64,000 nucleotides of DNA from JAEUIG01 sp046349775 (GCA_046349775.1 JAXMBS010000003.1:62001-126000); one strand, 5' to 3'; positions 27,500 to 35,858 are shown, numbered from the stretch's first letter. Notes: a model not told the origin generated them from the letters alone. A program made the numbers and translations.

Positions 27500-28348
27500 C
27501 TAAACGCGGAGATGCTTCAACGCGTCTGCCGCGCCCATGATGTACCCCACGTAGAACGGCCCGAATTCCGCATACCGCGCCGACGCCTCATCGAACCGCA
27601 TCGTATACACGATCTCCTTGAGCTGGTCCGGCGAGCGGCCCCACAGCGTCACCCCCCACTCCCAGTCGTCGAGACCGGTTGAGGCCGTGATGAGCTGCGA
27701 CACCCGGCCTGCGAACTTGATCCCGCTCGTCGCGTGCTCCGCCATCAGCGCCGTCCGCTTGCTGAACGGCAACTGGTACCAGTTCGCATCCGGATGGCGG
27801 ATCTTGTTCATCGGGTAAAAGCACGTGACCGGAAACCCTTCCGGGAAGTCCGGGTACAGCCGCTGCTTGTTCATCGCCGGCAAGCGGCCTTCGTAGGCCC
27901 GCAATCGCGCCGCGTACGCGGGATCATCCGGACTGAAGCCGTCCTGCTTAAGCCGCTCGGCGTACTGCTCGACCGTCGGCACGTACTCTGAAACTTCGGT
28001 GATCGACACAAACGAGTACGCCGGCGTGAAGACCGTCCCGAGAGCCGACGCGCGCAACTCCTGGTGCACGGCGTCGAGCTTCAGCGGATCCGCATCCATC
28101 AGCATCAGCCCCAGGTCGGCGCGGTGGCCGGAAACGACGGACACCTGCAGCCGCTCCGGCGCGCCCGATCGCCTGGGATCGAGGACTTGCGCGAACTGCT
28201 CACGGCCGGCGCCGCGCGCTGCAGGATCGAGCGCATTCAATGCCGCCTGGTCGACCCGGTAATACAGGTGCAGGCAGTGCCAGCCTTCGGCGAGCTTGAT
28301 CGTCGGCTCAGGCAACTGCTGCGGAACGTGGGACGGAGGACCGGACAT
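27500..28348 (-). CDS. hemQ: Coproheme decarboxylase HemQ (chlorite dismutase family)
   Basis: The 282-residue protein belongs to the chlorite dismutase/HemQ family. HemQ turns coproheme into heme b in the coproporphyrin-dependent pathway. The HemQ signature is clear: CFYPMNKIRHPDANWYQLPF, then RTALMAEHATSG with the proximal-heme histidine and the AGRVSQLITASTGLDDWEWG block. The N-terminal ferredoxin-like half (WHCLHLYYRVD, SVVSGHRADLGLMLMD) is also present. No arginine diagnostic of true chlorite dismutase is obvious. It lies downstream of the cytochrome bc genes on the same strand, fitting a heme-demand context. Its start is preceded by C/T-rich heptad words rather than a purine-rich ribosome binding site. 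Confidence 0.87.
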   Translation of the reverse strand: MSGPPSHVPQQLPEPTIKLAEGWHCLHLYYRVDQAALNALDPAARGAGREQFAQVLDPRRSGAPERLQVSVVSGHRADLGLMLMDADPLKLDAVHQELRASALGTVFTPAYSFVSITEVSEYVPTVEQYAERLKQDGFSPDDPAYAARLRAYEGRLPAMNKQRLYPDFPEGFPVTCFYPMNKIRHPDANWYQLPFSKRTALMAEHATSGIKFAGRVSQLITASTGLDDWEWGVTLWGRSPDQLKEIVYTMRFDEASARYAEFGPFYVGYIMGAADALKHLRV

Positions 28349-28353
28349 GGGGA

Positions 28354-28457
28354 GGAGTTAGGAATTAGGATTTGGCAGGATCAAAGGAGCAGAGGATCAA
28401 AGGAGCAGAGGGTACATGACAACGCCTTACCTTTGCTCCTCCGCTCCTTTGATCCTC
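28354..28457. repeat. 7- and 8-bp-period repeats forming an inverted pair
   Basis: Just upstream of the hemQ start, GGAGTTA GGAATTA GGATTTG has a 7-base period. Then AGGATCAA AGGAGCAG occurs twice in tandem (8-base period, 28377-28410). Its inverted partner lies at 28432-28457 (GCTCCTTTGATCC). The pair could form a long hairpin that ends transcription of the small gene upstream. Confidence 0.8.
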
Positions 28458-28462
28458 CACTG

Positions 28463-28825
28463 TCACTCTTCCGCCGCGGGCTTCGAGCGAACGACCCACG
28501 GCAGCGGCTTGGCCAGCTTGTCCTGCGTGCCGGTCTCGAGCGCCTTGAGGATGTCGAGGACCGTGCGGTTGTAGCGGAGTTCGCGTTCCAGCCGTCGGAC
28601 CGTGTCGGGCGTCACGTTGTTGGCCCCCTTCCCCGGTCCGCCGGACAGATACGACCCCTGCTGGTCGAACACGGCCCACAGGATTGTCCGTGGATGGGAC
28701 TTCGCGCCTTCCTGCGCCTTGTCGGCCGCCCCGCCTTTCACACGCTGCCCGTTGATCTGGAACAGGTCCGCCCGCTCAAAAATGACGGCGATCAGGTTCC
28801 AGTCCTTCCGGTTGAACAGTCCCAT
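28463..28825 (-). CDS. Small protein of unknown function next to cytochrome bc genes
   Basis: The 120-residue product starts MGLFNRKDWNLIAVIFERAD. It contains a Lys/Gly-rich middle and a C-terminal helix (DTVRRLERELRYNRTVLDIL) ending AKPLPWVVRSKPAAEE. No signal peptide or membrane segment is seen if this ATG is used. I do not recognise the family. It lies between the cytochrome b/c gene and hemQ on one strand, so a role linked to respiration or heme is possible but unproven. A longer frame upstream contains repeat sequence and is unlikely to be coding. Confidence 0.6.
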   Translation of the reverse strand: MGLFNRKDWNLIAVIFERADLFQINGQRVKGGAADKAQEGAKSHPRTILWAVFDQQGSYLSGGPGKGANNVTPDTVRRLERELRYNRTVLDILKALETGTQDKLAKPLPWVVRSKPAAEE

Positions 28826-28860
28826 GTTCCAAGTCCCATTCACTCCGGCGAAGGAATTGA

Positions 28861-28896
28861 ACAGGAGGCAACAGAGAGTACAGAGGGAAATGGGGA
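28861..28896. repeat. 9-bp-period repeat, partner of the cytochrome gene's 3' end
   Basis: GAGGCAACA GAGAGTACA GAGGGAAAT on the plus strand. The word AGGCAACAGAG occurs inverted inside the last codons of the cytochrome b/c gene (about 29030-29055), again as nonamers. The two form an inverted pair about 125 bases apart. Confidence 0.65.
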
Positions 28897-29020
28897 GGGC
28901 GAGGCTCCTGCCGAGCGGCCGCGATCGGAAAGCCCTCTCTGCATCGCGTCGCTCCGGATTGGTCGGTCGCCTTCCCCTGACGCCACACGTCCGGTTGAAA
29001 ACCGTCTCGTGCACTAAGTC

Positions 29021-30991
29021 TCAGCGTTTCTCTGTTTCCTCTGTTGCCTTCTGTTTTTCCTTTAGATCAGCCGCCGGCAGCGACGCGGCGACATGCTCGG
29101 GCTGATAATAGTCCCCCGTCAGCCAGCGGACCAGCAACTCCTTCTCCACCTTGGTCAATTGCGTGGCAAAGCCCGGCATGATGTTGTGCTCACCGTAATA
29201 GGCGGCGGGGTCGTCGATGAAGCTCCGCAGCCACTGCTGGCCGCCGTAATTGGTCAGCGGCATCGAGCCCCCTTCGAACGCCATCTTCTCCTCGCCGCGC
29301 ACGTGGAGATCATGGCAGCCGGAGCAGGCTTCGATCTCGCCGGCGGCCAGCTTTCCCGTGTCGAACACTTCCCGCCCCCGCACGACGCGCGGATCGTCGG
29401 CCGCCGGCGCGTCCCGGCGTTCGCTTTGCGCGTACAAGAACTCGACCAATGCCTCATAATCCGCCGCATTCTGCGGATCGAGCAGCAAGGCCGAATTCTC
29501 CTTCGACCACCGGGCCATCTCTCCCGTATCGAGGATCGTCGCGGCCGCTTCCGCCCGCAGCTTGACAAGGTGAGTCGAGTCCTCCAGCGCCCGCACGTTT
29601 GCCAGCGCCTCGAAGTGTCCGCTGTAGTTCGTGAGGATCGACTTGATCCACTCCCGCGAGCCGAACCGCACGTTCGTCCGCCCCAGCAGGTCGGCCAGTT
29701 CCGGTCCTTCCGGCTTGATCGAAAACTGCCCCGCCATTGAGGCCGGCTGGTGGCAGTCCGCGCAATACGTCCGAAAAATGTGCGGCCCCTGCGTCAGCGG
29801 GTCCTTCTGCAGCAGCGTGATCGCCCCCTCGGGCGGAATTCCCGGCGGCGCCTGTGCCAGTTCGATCGCCCGCTCGCCGTCAATCCGCGCATGTTCCACG
29901 GCTGCACGAAACGCGATCCCATCCGGGCTGTTCGCGTACCAGTCTTCGTGGATCGCCAGACCCGTCAGCCCGGCGGCGCCGAACAGGACCAGCACCAGGA
30001 ACGCCACGTTGAACTTGTGCCCCCCCTTGATGTGCGCCACCAGCGGCATCGCGGCGAGAATCGCCATCAGCGCGCCCGGAATCAGGACGGCGCCAAATGC
30101 CTCGCCCAGTCCCGTCACTTCCCCCATGTGAGAGACCCACTCGAACTTCAGGAACCGGAACAGGAACAGGTAATACCACTCTGGCCGGGCCGCTTCGTAC
30201 GGCTCGCCCGGATTGGCCGGAGCGGTCAGCTCGGCTCCACGCCACACCGCGAAGAAACCGACCGCCGCCAGCACGGCCAGGCAGGCAATGCCGTCCTTCA
30301 ACACCTGGTCCGGCCAGAACGTCGTCGTCGGCGCCCGCTGCGGGTCCTTCACCGTGATCGCATGCCGGCGAAACACGTAAATGTGCAGCCCCAGAAACGC
30401 CACGAGCAGCGCCGGCAGCACCCCCGCGTGCAGCGCGAAGAACCGCGTCAGCGTGTGATGCCCGTACTCCGGCCCCCCCTGCACTAACTGCTGGATCTGC
30501 GGACCGACGACGGGCGTCGAGCCCATGATCTCCGTCGAGACCTGCGTGGCGTAATACCCTTTCTGGTCCCAGGGCAGCAGGTAGCCTGTCAGCCCCAGCC
30601 CGAGGACGATCTGCATCAGCACCAGGCCCAGCCAGAAGTTGACCTCGCGCGGCGCCTTGTACGCACTGTCGATGACGACCTGCAACAGGTGGACCACCAG
30701 CAGCACGACCATCGCCTGCGCCGTGAAGTGATGCAGCCCGCGGATCAGCCAGCCGAATTGCATCTCGTTCTGGATGAAGTACACGCTCTCCCAGGCGGTC
30801 CGCGTGCTGGGGCTGTAGGCGAACCACAGCATGAGGCCGGTCAGCACCTGCAATGAGAACGTAAACACCAGTGTGCTGCCCCAGACGTACCGCCACCGCG
30901 CGCCGCCGGGGATCGGCTCATCGAGCGCCTCGCGCACGAGGTCGCGATAGCCGGTGCGGTTGTCGAGCCAATCCGCCAAACGTTTGAACAT
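29021..30991 (-). CDS. Cytochrome b fused to a diheme cytochrome c
   Basis: This 656-residue protein merges two parts of a cytochrome bc complex. The N-terminal cytochrome b domain has heme ligands in HHFTAQAMVVLLVVH (H-x13-H) and HAGVLPALLVAFLGLH (H-x14-H, the b6-type spacing), the GYLLPWDQKGYYATQV loop and the Qo-site PEWYYL motif. It spans about eight membrane helices to residue 350. A periplasmic C-terminal part carries CADCH at 410-414 and CSGCH at 556-560. The Rieske gene lies 90 bases upstream on the same strand. The protein should receive electrons from quinol and pass them to c-type heme without a separate cytochrome c1. The charged tail KEKQKATEETEKR is written in 9-bp repeat words. 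Confidence 0.9.
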   Translation of the reverse strand: MFKRLADWLDNRTGYRDLVREALDEPIPGGARWRYVWGSTLVFTFSLQVLTGLMLWFAYSPSTRTAWESVYFIQNEMQFGWLIRGLHHFTAQAMVVLLVVHLLQVVIDSAYKAPREVNFWLGLVLMQIVLGLGLTGYLLPWDQKGYYATQVSTEIMGSTPVVGPQIQQLVQGGPEYGHHTLTRFFALHAGVLPALLVAFLGLHIYVFRRHAITVKDPQRAPTTTFWPDQVLKDGIACLAVLAAVGFFAVWRGAELTAPANPGEPYEAARPEWYYLFLFRFLKFEWVSHMGEVTGLGEAFGAVLIPGALMAILAAMPLVAHIKGGHKFNVAFLVLVLFGAAGLTGLAIHEDWYANSPDGIAFRAAVEHARIDGERAIELAQAPPGIPPEGAITLLQKDPLTQGPHIFRTYCADCHQPASMAGQFSIKPEGPELADLLGRTNVRFGSREWIKSILTNYSGHFEALANVRALEDSTHLVKLRAEAAATILDTGEMARWSKENSALLLDPQNAADYEALVEFLYAQSERRDAPAADDPRVVRGREVFDTGKLAAGEIEACSGCHDLHVRGEEKMAFEGGSMPLTNYGGQQWLRSFIDDPAAYYGEHNIMPGFATQLTKVEKELLVRWLTGDYYQPEHVAASLPAADLKEKQKATEETEKR

Positions 30992-30994
30992 AAA

Positions 30995-31036
30995 TCCGAT
31001 TGGTTGATGGTTTATCGTTGATGGTTGATCGACATC
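30995..31036. repeat. 7-bp-period words just upstream of the cytochrome b/c start
   Basis: On the plus strand GGTTGAT GGTTTAT CGTTGAT, then another unit, runs from about 31002 to 31036, ten bases from the ATG of the minus-strand cytochrome gene. No purine-rich ribosome binding site is visible on the minus strand. Confidence 0.8.
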
Positions 31037-31081
31037 AGGCCATCTCTGCCGACTACCTGATTACCGCGATCCACTCCACCC

Positions 31082-31663
31082 TCACACCGGAATCTGCTCT
31101 TCAGTCCCCGCCCGAAACTTCTGATACTTCACCCGCACCGTGCCGTCTTTGTCGGGCTTCGTGACCAACGCGTCCAGGCTGCGCGGGGGGATGCGGTTGG
31201 TCGGTTTCCCGTCGAGGCTGAACGCGCTCGCATGGCAGGGACACTCGAACGTCTTCGACTCATCGTCGAACTTCACGGTGCACCCCAGGTGCGGGCAGCG
31301 GGCATTGAAGCATGCGATCTGGCCATCCGGCTTCTTCCACAGATACACCGACCCGATCTCGGTGTTCGCGAACTTGTTCCAGAAGTCCCGCAGGTCGGTG
31401 ACGACCTTGAACTGCCGGGGCAGCTCTCCCAGCGCATCCTGCGGCGCAACCTTGATGAAGCCTTCCCGGTCGATCATGTCCCCCGACATCCCGACCGCGC
31501 GCTTCCGTCGCGTCAGCGGATCGATGAAATACAGCACCGCCGGGATCCCCGGCAGCACTGTGACGATTCCGCCGATGATGAGCGCCAGCGCGCGGGTGAG
31601 CAGGCTGCGGCGCGGCAATTCCCCGATCTCGCCGGAGACCGGCGATGACGGTTTGTGCGACAT
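31082..31663 (-). CDS. Rieske iron-sulfur protein of the cytochrome bc complex
   Basis: The 193-residue protein has an N-terminal membrane anchor (RSLLTRALALIIGGIVTVL, with a Tat-like arginine just before) and a C-terminal Rieske domain. The [2Fe-2S] ligands are in CPHLGC and CPCHASAF, each supplying one Cys and one His plus the disulphide cysteines. It transfers electrons from quinol to cytochrome c. AAGGAG lies before the ATG at 31663. The cytochrome b/c fusion gene follows, so the two probably form the bc complex operon. A separate cytochrome c1 gene is not present. Confidence 0.9.
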   Translation of the reverse strand: MSHKPSSPVSGEIGELPRRSLLTRALALIIGGIVTVLPGIPAVLYFIDPLTRRKRAVGMSGDMIDREGFIKVAPQDALGELPRQFKVVTDLRDFWNKFANTEIGSVYLWKKPDGQIACFNARCPHLGCTVKFDDESKTFECPCHASAFSLDGKPTNRIPPRSLDALVTKPDKDGTVRVKYQKFRAGTEEQIPV

Positions 31664-31876
31664 AACGGCACTCCTTCAACAGCCGTCGCTCCGCTCAGGG
31701 GCGGCGGCTGTAATATGTGTGTTCAGGAAACGCGTACGGACGTCGCGGTAACAAGTACGGGGTGGATCGCGAGTCTGGGCGGGAAAGCAGCGGTGTGGTG
31801 ATCGCGGGGAATTCAGGCGGGACGCGAGACGAATCGACTGCGGCCACAGGGCCGCCGACCAGCGGTCGGCAAGCCG

Positions 31877-32875
31877 TTATGTCGCCAGTGATTCGTCCAG
31901 CGCGGTTTGCATGGCCGTGAGGACAATTGCTTGAGCGCTTGCCAGCGGACCGGGCAGGGTGGCGCCGGCGGCCTGTTTATGCCCGCCGCCGCCAAATTGT
32001 TCGGCGATCCTGGCGACGTCGACCGGGCCGCGGCTGCGAAAACTCGCTTTGACCTGCCCCGTTCGCTGTTCGACCAGAATCAATGCGCACTCGACCCCCT
32101 CCACGCGGAGACAGTCGTTCACCAGGTCTTCAGTGTCGGTCGGATGCGCTCCGGTCTCCACGTAATCCTGCAGCAGCACGTAGGTGTGCCCCAATCGCCC
32201 TTGCGCCGCAAACGTGATGCGGCCGAGGACTTTAGCGTGCAGTTTCAATCGCGCAGGCGACGATCGCTCGTACAACTGCTGATATAGTAAGTTTGGTCGC
32301 GCACCATCGTCAATCAGCCGCGCCGCCCAGCGCAGCGTGCGGCTGTCCGTGTTCGAGAATCGGAACCACCCGGTATCTGTGGCGATCGCGCAAAACAGCG
32401 CGTCGGCCGCCCCGCCCGTCGGTCGAATCCCCAGGAATTCCGCCAGTTCCGAGATCAGCACCCCCGTCGCCGACGCCGTCGTGTCCTTGAAGACCAGCGC
32501 ACCGAGATCATCCCCGCTGACGTGATGATCGATGACGACTTTCCGGGCGGAGGTCTGGCGCAACACCTGGTCCACGTCCGGCAACTGCTGCCACGCGCCG
32601 GTGTCGACCACGAAGTGCACGTCCACGTCGCGGGCCTGAGCGACGGTGATGCCTTCCTTCAGCTTCTGCACCCGACCTTCGGGATCGAGAAACGCGAGAT
32701 GCCTGGGCGTGGCCGACGGATTTGCGATCTGCACCGTCTTGCCCAGGCTCTCCAGCAGGAACGCCAGCCCCAGTTCCGAGCCGATCGCGTCCGCATCCGG
32801 CCGCACGTGGCTCGAGATGACGAACCGGTTCGATTCGTCGAGAACCTCTGCCAGTGGTGTCCAGTCGATCGACAT
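31877..32875 (-). CDS. DHH-family phosphoesterase (NrnA-like oligoribonuclease/pAp phosphatase)
   Basis: The 332-residue protein has the DHH domain motifs: SSHVRPDADAIGSELGLA (motif I), VVDTG, the KVVIDHHVSGDD signature (DHH) and FCAIATDTGWFRF. A C-terminal DHHA1 domain ends with EQFGGGGHKQAAG. This matches NrnA-type enzymes, which degrade nano-RNA and 3'-phosphoadenosine 5'-phosphate with Mn. Length is as expected. It precedes ribF in chromosomal order; the ribF-nrnA neighbourhood is common, often with rbfA and truB, which are absent here. Confidence 0.88.
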   Translation of the reverse strand: MSIDWTPLAEVLDESNRFVISSHVRPDADAIGSELGLAFLLESLGKTVQIANPSATPRHLAFLDPEGRVQKLKEGITVAQARDVDVHFVVDTGAWQQLPDVDQVLRQTSARKVVIDHHVSGDDLGALVFKDTTASATGVLISELAEFLGIRPTGGAADALFCAIATDTGWFRFSNTDSRTLRWAARLIDDGARPNLLYQQLYERSSPARLKLHAKVLGRITFAAQGRLGHTYVLLQDYVETGAHPTDTEDLVNDCLRVEGVECALILVEQRTGQVKASFRSRGPVDVARIAEQFGGGGHKQAAGATLPGPLASAQAIVLTAMQTALDESLAT

Positions 32876-33015
32876 GACGGCCTGCTTTCACGTTGTGCCG
32901 CTCAAGTTGTAGCGGAACAGCGGCCACAGATCGATCGTCAGGTCGAGTGCTCCCGTCCCTGGAGCGACACACCCATCGCACAGCGAAGGACTTGGCGACC
33001 GACGTCAACGACCAC

Positions 33016-33960
33016 CTACAGCAGATCGCCTCGCAAGAAAGGCTGTACCGTCTCTACGGCTTTCCGCACGTCCTGCGACAACTGACTCCGCAGCTCGTCC
33101 ACGCCCGAAAACCGCCGCGTGCCGCGAATCCGGCCGACCAGATCGACCGAGAGTTCCCGGTCGTACAGCGGCTGGCCGGAATAGTCGATCAAATGTGTCT
33201 CGATCTTCCGTGCGCCTTCGCCAAACGTCGGATTCGGACCGCAGTGCACCGCGGCGGCGTAGCGTGCTCCGTTGAACTCGGCCACGCCGGCATAGACCCC
33301 GTCGGCCGGCAGGAGCGTCGCGATTTGCTCCAGATTTGCGGTGCCGAATCCCAGCGCGACGCCGCGACCGGCGCCGCGTGCGACCTGCCCCGTCAGCCGG
33401 TACGGGTGTCCGAGCATTTCCACGGCGTCCGCGAGTCGTCCGTCGACGATCGCCTGGCGGATGCTGCTCGACGACACCGGCGTCCCGCCCGTCGCCACTG
33501 CCTCGACCACTGTCAGCGGGAGCTGGGCCGCCGAGCAGAAGTCTCGCAGCACGTCGATCGTCCCGGCGCGGCCGCGGCCGAAGCAGAAGTTCGGCCCCTC
33601 CACAATCCCCGTCGCCCCGATCTCGGCCAGCACGATGCGATCGAAGAACTCGCGCGCCGTGAGGTTCAGCAGCGCCGGATCCGTCGGATACTGGATCAGG
33701 CAATCGACGCCACAGGCCGCAATCAGTTCGGCCTTTCGCGCCGGAGTAGTGAGCCGGGCCGGCGCGCGGTCCGGCGCGACCAGATTCAGTGGATGCGGTT
33801 CAAACGTCAGCGCCACTGCCGGCACGCCCCCCTGCCGCGCCGACTCCACGAGCGCTCGCAGCATCCGCTGGTGTCCGCGATGCACGCCGTCGAAGTTTCC
33901 AATCGACAGACGCCCGCGACGATAGGCAGACGCGTCGTGAAATCCGTGCTGAACCTGCAT
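33016..33960 (-). CDS. ribF: Bifunctional riboflavin kinase/FAD synthetase
   Basis: RibF makes FMN and then FAD from riboflavin. The 314-residue protein has the nucleotidyltransferase half with GNFDGVHRGHQRML, FEPHP, and GPNFCFGRGRAGT, then SSSSIRQAI. The riboflavin kinase half has GVYAGVAEFNGARYAAAVHCG, NPTFGEGARKIETHLID and LVGRIRGTRRF. Both active-site sets appear complete. The ATG at 33960 gives a normal N-terminus. It is divergent from the DUF1569 gene and probably co-transcribed with nrnA downstream (140-base gap). Confidence 0.93.
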   Translation of the reverse strand: MQVQHGFHDASAYRRGRLSIGNFDGVHRGHQRMLRALVESARQGGVPAVALTFEPHPLNLVAPDRAPARLTTPARKAELIAACGVDCLIQYPTDPALLNLTAREFFDRIVLAEIGATGIVEGPNFCFGRGRAGTIDVLRDFCSAAQLPLTVVEAVATGGTPVSSSSIRQAIVDGRLADAVEMLGHPYRLTGQVARGAGRGVALGFGTANLEQIATLLPADGVYAGVAEFNGARYAAAVHCGPNPTFGEGARKIETHLIDYSGQPLYDRELSVDLVGRIRGTRRFSGVDELRSQLSQDVRKAVETVQPFLRGDLL

Positions 33961-34123
33961 CAACGCTGCGTCTCGCGTGGCCAGGGGCGGTCGACGATGG
34001 CCGCGGGCGCCGGCCGCCGCTCGCGACGACCGGTCCTGTCCGATATAAAGGGCACTGTCGGAAACTGCAATCCCATTTCGGACGGCGCCAACCGACACGC
34101 CGTGTGTTTCTGTTTCCAGCCCC

Positions 34124-34594
34124 ATGACGACTGCCGAGATCCTCCGACGACGAACGCTCCGTTTCAGATCCCTTGACGAAATGCTCGAAGACGCCCGGCG
34201 TGTCGTCGCGGGTCCGTTTACGACGACGGGCCACTGGACGGCCGCAGAGATCTTCGATCATCTGGCGCGGGCCTTCGACGGGTCGCTGGACGGATACGGT
34301 TTTGTCGCGCCGCTCTGGTTGCGGCTGCTCGTTCGGCCTTTCCGGAACGGAATCCTCGTAAAGCCGATGAAGTCCGGAATTCGCCTCCCGGCACGGGCGG
34401 CGACGCTCCTGCCGGCGAAGGATGCTTCCACCGAGGAGGCGCTCGCGCATCTCGAACGCAGCGCTCAGAGGTTGAAGTCCGAAAAGCCCGAACACTTTCA
34501 CCCCATCATGGGCCGACTGACGCCGGAAGAATACCTGCTGCTGCACCTTCGGCACGCGGAGTTGCATCTGGGTTTCATTGTGCCGACTGCCTGA
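34124..34594 (+). CDS. DUF1569/DinB-like protein
   Basis: The 156-residue protein has the DinB-like four-helix pattern: GHWTAAEIFDHLARAFDGSL (helix with His), a middle segment, and EEYLLLHLRHAELHLGF at the C-terminus, where His residues would complete a metal site (H..., HLRHAELH). DUF1569 proteins are common in planctomycetes and are thought to be DinB-fold metal-dependent proteins of unknown role. No signal peptide. It lies divergent to ribF, and the tRNA-Asp gene follows after 102 bases. Confidence 0.8.
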   Translation: MTTAEILRRRTLRFRSLDEMLEDARRVVAGPFTTTGHWTAAEIFDHLARAFDGSLDGYGFVAPLWLRLLVRPFRNGILVKPMKSGIRLPARAATLLPAKDASTEEALAHLERSAQRLKSEKPEHFHPIMGRLTPEEYLLLHLRHAELHLGFIVPTA

Positions 34595-34696
34595 CGATTC
34601 GCGGCGACTCCCGGCGAACTGTCGAAAAAATGCCGTGTCTGTGCAGTGCTGGGTGCTTGACGCCTGTCGGTCGGACCGATACTTTTCTGTCGAGCC

Positions 34697-34770
<74 letters not shown>

Positions 34771-34782
34771 CTACAAACACAG

Positions 34783-34820
34783 ACCCGTGGTCAGGTTCTG
34801 ACCACGGGTCGGCTCGTTTT
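34783..34820 (+). terminator. Rho-independent terminator after tRNA-Asp
   Basis: ACCCGTGGTCAG and CTGACCACGGGT form a perfect 12-bp stem with a three-base loop. The sequence CGGCTCGTTTT follows. Confidence 0.85.
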
Positions 34821-35161
34821 GGGGAGGGAAGACGTCCCAAGATCGACTCGCCGGCGGACCCCAGCCGGGCTCTCTGATTATCACCGGTCCAGCTGTGGAG
34901 CTTCGCGGAAGTGCCTCGCAGCAGAGGCAACCGCGGCCATTCGCCCCGAGCGGCATCCTCTCCGCCAAGCGCGAGGCGAATGGCCGACGGCCGGCCTGGG
35001 GGGGCCGGCCGTACTGATTGCTGGCGGTGCCTCCTGTCCGCCGAATCCGCGAGCCCGGTAGCCAGCGGATAGTCCTCCGCCCCGCAGGGCGGTCGATCCC
35101 GACGTCATCGCCGGATCGCAAGTTTCCCGTGATTCATCAACTTCACTGCCGCCAGGCGGCC
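34821..35161. repeat. Gene-free region with palindromic elements
   Basis: This 341-base stretch has no credible gene. CGGCCATTCGCC at 34934-34945 has its exact complement at 34975-34986. It is followed at once by a second palindrome, ACGGCCGGCC (34987-34996) with GGCCGGCCGT (35003-35012). A further GC-rich dyad lies near 35075-35095. Such stacked palindromes resemble small non-autonomous repeats. The mraZ stop lies at the right edge. Confidence 0.65.
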
Positions 35162-35599
35162 CTACGACAGAGCCTCTTGCGCCAGCCGGTCGAAGGCCTG
35201 GCCGTGCTCCTGCAAAAACGCCGTCCAGACCGCCGAATCCCAGATCTCAACGTGATCGTGAACGCCGATCAGCACCACGTCCTGCTTCAACTGGGCAAAC
35301 TCCACCAGCCGCTCCGGCAGCCGAATGCGGCCTTGCCCGTCGATCTCCACCCGCTCCGCCTGGGAGTAGTACAGCCGCAGGTAATTCGCGACACTGCTCC
35401 TCGCCGGAGACAGCTCCTCGATTCGCACCGCACGCCGCTCAAACGTGCGCGGGGAAAAGATGGATAGCGAACGGCCGACTTCCGGAGCGACATACAACTC
35501 CTTCAACTCCGCGTCGCCGATCGCGTCTCTGAGCCGCTTGGGAATGGCCAGACGCTGCTTGTCGTCCAGCGCCCGCTGATAGGTTCCCGTCAGCGCCAT
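35162..35599 (-). CDS. mraZ: Transcriptional regulator MraZ
   Basis: MraZ is a doughnut-shaped DNA-binding repressor of its own promoter. The 145-residue protein has both AbrB-like swapped-hairpin motifs: DDKQRLAIPKRLR (DxxxR) and DGQGRIRLPERLV (DxxxR), with GTYQRALDDK at the N-terminus. Elsewhere mraZ heads the dcw division/cell-wall cluster. Here no rsmH, ftsI or mur gene follows: the downstream side is the tRNA-Asp gene on the opposite strand. Planctomycetes lack FtsZ, so this is an orphan mraZ. The ATG at 35599 aligns with the family start; operator repeats lie 65-100 bases upstream. Confidence 0.9.
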   Translation of the reverse strand: MALTGTYQRALDDKQRLAIPKRLRDAIGDAELKELYVAPEVGRSLSIFSPRTFERRAVRIEELSPARSSVANYLRLYYSQAERVEIDGQGRIRLPERLVEFAQLKQDVVLIGVHDHVEIWDSAVWTAFLQEHGQAFDRLAQEALS

Positions 35600-35660
35600 T
35601 CCCGCACCGCTTGATGAGTGGCCAAGGTCGCCGGAATCGGCAGTTGCACCGCGCCGTTCT

Positions 35661-35709
35661 GCACCCACCACTCGTCGCCATCATTCCCCACGCGGCCCCA
35701 AAATATCAA
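35661..35709 (-). promoter_or_regulatory. MraZ operator repeats overlapping a promoter
   Basis: Read on the minus strand, TGGGG at 35700-35696, TGGGG at 35690-35686, TGGCG at 35680-35676 and TGGTG at 35670-35666 recur at exact 10-base steps. This is the TGGGN-N5 direct repeat bound by MraZ in other bacteria. TTGATA (35709-35704) could be a -35 box, and AATGAT (35685-35680), 18 bases on, a -10 box. The repeats would then cover the promoter, fitting autorepression. The box assignment is by eye. Confidence 0.75.
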
Positions 35710-35858
35710 CGCGCGGCCTGCCGTCAAGACCCCGTGCGCGACTTCGCCCAGCGTTCCCGCGGCCCTCTGCGCGCAGGTGCTGACGGCAGACCAGATTGGG
35801 GAATTCAATGAATTTTTTTGACGACTCTTGCTGTACGGCAGCGGCCGTTATCACGTGT

